DNA from: JAWXBM01 sp034440115
GTDB lineage: Bacteria; Pseudomonadota; Gammaproteobacteria; Xanthomonadales; SZUA-36
NCBI GenBank assembly: GCA_034440115.1
Contig: JAWXBM010000136.1
Span: 1 to 6,358, forward strand
Direction: 5' to 3'
DNA: 6,358 nt
Shown here: positions 5,438 through 6,358 of the stretch, piece after piece
Position numbering within the stretch: position 1 is the stretch's first letter
Layout: each line of letters begins with the position of its first letter
The notes under the pieces: model-generated
Told to the model about the DNA's origin: nothing
The model's database searches: none
What the model saw: the letters and a program-made list of their open reading frames with translations, nothing else
Translations under genes and position numbers: made by a program

Positions 5438-6222
5438 TTAGCCTGATCGCCCTTTTGTTGCTCAGCAGGCTGAGCACCGTTTTCCTTTTGCAGCCGTTTC
5501 AGCGCCTTGTCGCGAACCGAATAGTCAGACTCAAAGCCATCGCCAAAGGTGTAAACATAAAGCGTTGCATAGCTGAAAAATACCGTCAGCACCAGGGCGA
5601 TTTCCAGTGCTTTCACGCCAGCGGCAATGCCGGTGCCTATGGCCACCAGTATGAACAGGGCATCAAAGGTTTCCTGCAATGCGCGCCGGAACTGTACCCC
5701 GGCCACTATGCCAGCGAGGCTGAAAGCCAAGGCCAGGCTGTGCTGCACGACCAAAACTATGGCAGCAACAACGCCAGGCAAAACCAGCACGGTCTCATCC
5801 AGCGAATGATCTGCTGAGTTAACCTGGTGTATGCCTTTGTGTACCCACGAAACCGGCAGCATCAGCAGCCAGACACCAATCAGGGTAATGGTCAGAATGC
5901 GGGCATAGCCCAGGCGATCAAATTCACCGGTGGTGCGGAACAAGGTTTCGACTATGGCAATGTCTTCGCCGCTCATAGGGTGCTCGGTAACGTTTGCAAC
6001 GGTCAGGTCGCCGCTTTCCGCAAGCTCGGTTACACCGCCTATAGGTAGCTGTGAGGTGAAGCCAGGAAACACGATAGCCATGCCGATGATCAGAACGGCA
6101 CAGACCAGGTGGTAAAGCAGCAGTTTGCGAAAAAGCCGCAGGCCGGCAGAGCGTCGCTGCTGGCGCGGTTTGGCGCTCATTGGGTTAGCCGGAATCTGTG
6201 GTGGCTTCGGTGATTCGGTCAT
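5434..6222 (-). CDS. Integral membrane protein, C-terminal half DUF4956-like
   Basis: A 262-residue inner-membrane protein. Residues 1-33 are polar, proline-rich and basic (KPRQQRR, RLFRK), probably cytoplasmic. A first transmembrane segment (about 34-53) leads into a 50-residue acidic loop (54-106), probably periplasmic by the positive-inside rule. Further hydrophobic segments lie at about 107-126, 144-161, 163-176, 188-203 and 206-225. A charged tail (SDYSVRDKALKRLQKENG) ends the protein. The stretch LALAFSLAGIVAGVQFRRAL followed by FILVAIGTGIAAG resembles the membrane core of DUF4956, where a conserved arginine-bearing RFR segment precedes a small-residue helix. That assignment is from memory of the family pattern and only moderately sure; the function of the family is unknown. 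The start at 6222 has AGGA ten bases upstream; Met15 is an alternative. It appears monocistronic, bounded upstream by the terminator at 6304-6342 and overlapping ybiI by four bases at its end. Confidence 0.85.
   Translation of the reverse strand: MTESPKPPQIPANPMSAKPRQQRRSAGLRLFRKLLLYHLVCAVLIIGMAIVFPGFTSQLPIGGVTELAESGDLTVANVTEHPMSGEDIAIVETLFRTTGEFDRLGYARILTITLIGVWLLMLPVSWVHKGIHQVNSADHSLDETVLVLPGVVAAIVLVVQHSLALAFSLAGIVAGVQFRRALQETFDALFILVAIGTGIAAGVKALEIALVLTVFFSYATLYVYTFGDGFESDYSVRDKALKRLQKENGAQPAEQQKGDQAN
5459..5487 (+). terminator. Intrinsic terminator of ybiI, inside the opposing gene
   Basis: TGCTCAG and CTGAGCA (5459-5465 and 5470-5476) form a seven-base perfect stem closed by the tetraloop CAGG. 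CCG and then a T-rich tract TTTTCCTT follow. The orientation suits transcripts leaving ybiI, which stops at 5437. The minus-strand reading has no T-run after the stem. The element sits in the 3' coding end of the membrane-protein gene, where it encodes part of its polar tail (AQPAEQQ). The three-base gap and interrupted T-tract make it moderate in strength. Confidence 0.5.
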
Positions 6223-6246
6223 CTGCCTATGGTCCTGAACTTTTCA

Positions 6247-6262
6247 CCCAGCTGGGATTGTA
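6247..6262 (-). promoter_or_regulatory. Possible -10 box with a palindrome at the start site, upstream of the membrane-protein gene
   Basis: On the minus strand TACAAT (6262-6257; five of six matches to TATAAT) is followed at once by the perfect 10-base palindrome CCCAGCTGGG (6256-6247), which would cover the transcription start, a classic operator position. No good -35 hexamer lies 16-18 bases upstream, so either an activator assists or this is not the promoter. Start codon follows about 25 bases later. Confidence 0.3.
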
Positions 6263-6303
6263 CTGCAATCAGTCGCTTTGTTTGGGCCTGATTAAAACCG
6301 GTC

Positions 6304-6342
6304 AAAAAGAAAAAACCCCACCCAATAATACATTGGGTCGGG
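6304..6342 (-). terminator. Strong intrinsic terminator, probably for a gene beyond the right edge
   Basis: The arms ACCCAAT (6320-6326) and ATTGGGT (6332-6338) pair around the loop AATAC. One C/C mismatch and three more G-C pairs (6316-6318 with 6340-6342) extend the stem. Read on the minus strand, the stem is followed by T6, C, T5 (6315-6304), an excellent terminator tail. On the plus strand the tail is only CTTTTGC, so it may work weakly in that direction too. Since no plus-strand gene ends nearby, it most likely ends a minus-strand gene entering from the right and insulates the membrane-protein gene. Confidence 0.8.
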
Positions 6343-6358
6343 CTTTTGCTTAAAACTA

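Noticed and set aside
5455..5817. Plus-strand open frame of 120 codons opposite the membrane protein
   Set aside because: The minus-strand frame gives regular hydrophobic segments and a good ribosome site; the plus frame shows no domain.

Overview
The window looks like an ordinary chromosomal segment of a gammaproteobacterium. The best taxonomic clue is a DksA/TraR-type zinc-finger protein of exactly 88 residues that closely resembles E. coli YbiI. PbpG, prolyl aminopeptidase and a 'FRRCPY' glutathione S-transferase fit the same origin. Genus cannot be fixed from the sequence. No RNA gene, CRISPR array, insertion sequence or prophage gene was seen.

Layout. (1) 1-541, minus: 5' part of a PbpG/PBP7-type D-alanyl-D-alanine endopeptidase that runs off the left edge, with a recognisable sigma70-like promoter and a tandem repeat in its leader. 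(2) 818-3616, plus: a tight three-gene cluster. It starts with a broken threonine-synthase-like PLP enzyme (one frameshift, one in-frame TAA, one probable 21-base insertion). An intact glutathione S-transferase follows, then an Asp-nucleophile alpha/beta hydrolase of epoxide-hydrolase type that overlaps the GST gene by 14 bases. (3) 3613-4578, minus: proline iminopeptidase (pip), convergent with the hydrolase and overlapping it by four bases at the stop codons. (4) 4764-5437, plus: two small zinc-binding proteins, a zf-TFIIB double zinc ribbon and YbiI, behind a good sigma70-like promoter. (5) 5434-6222, minus: a membrane protein whose C-terminal half resembles DUF4956, also overlapping its convergent neighbour by four bases. 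(6) 6304-6342: a strong intrinsic terminator on the minus strand, probably ending an unseen gene to the right.

The genes do not form one pathway. The GST and the hydrolase are the only pair with a persuasive functional link: both families act on electrophiles such as epoxides, and the overlap suggests translational coupling. The two zinc-finger genes may be co-transcribed. The most notable observation is decay, or assembly error, in the first gene of the GST/hydrolase cluster while the downstream genes are intact. The window is compact: both convergent gene pairs overlap at their stop codons, and the terminator of ybiI appears to lie inside the opposing gene. I did not find a convincing undescribed system.
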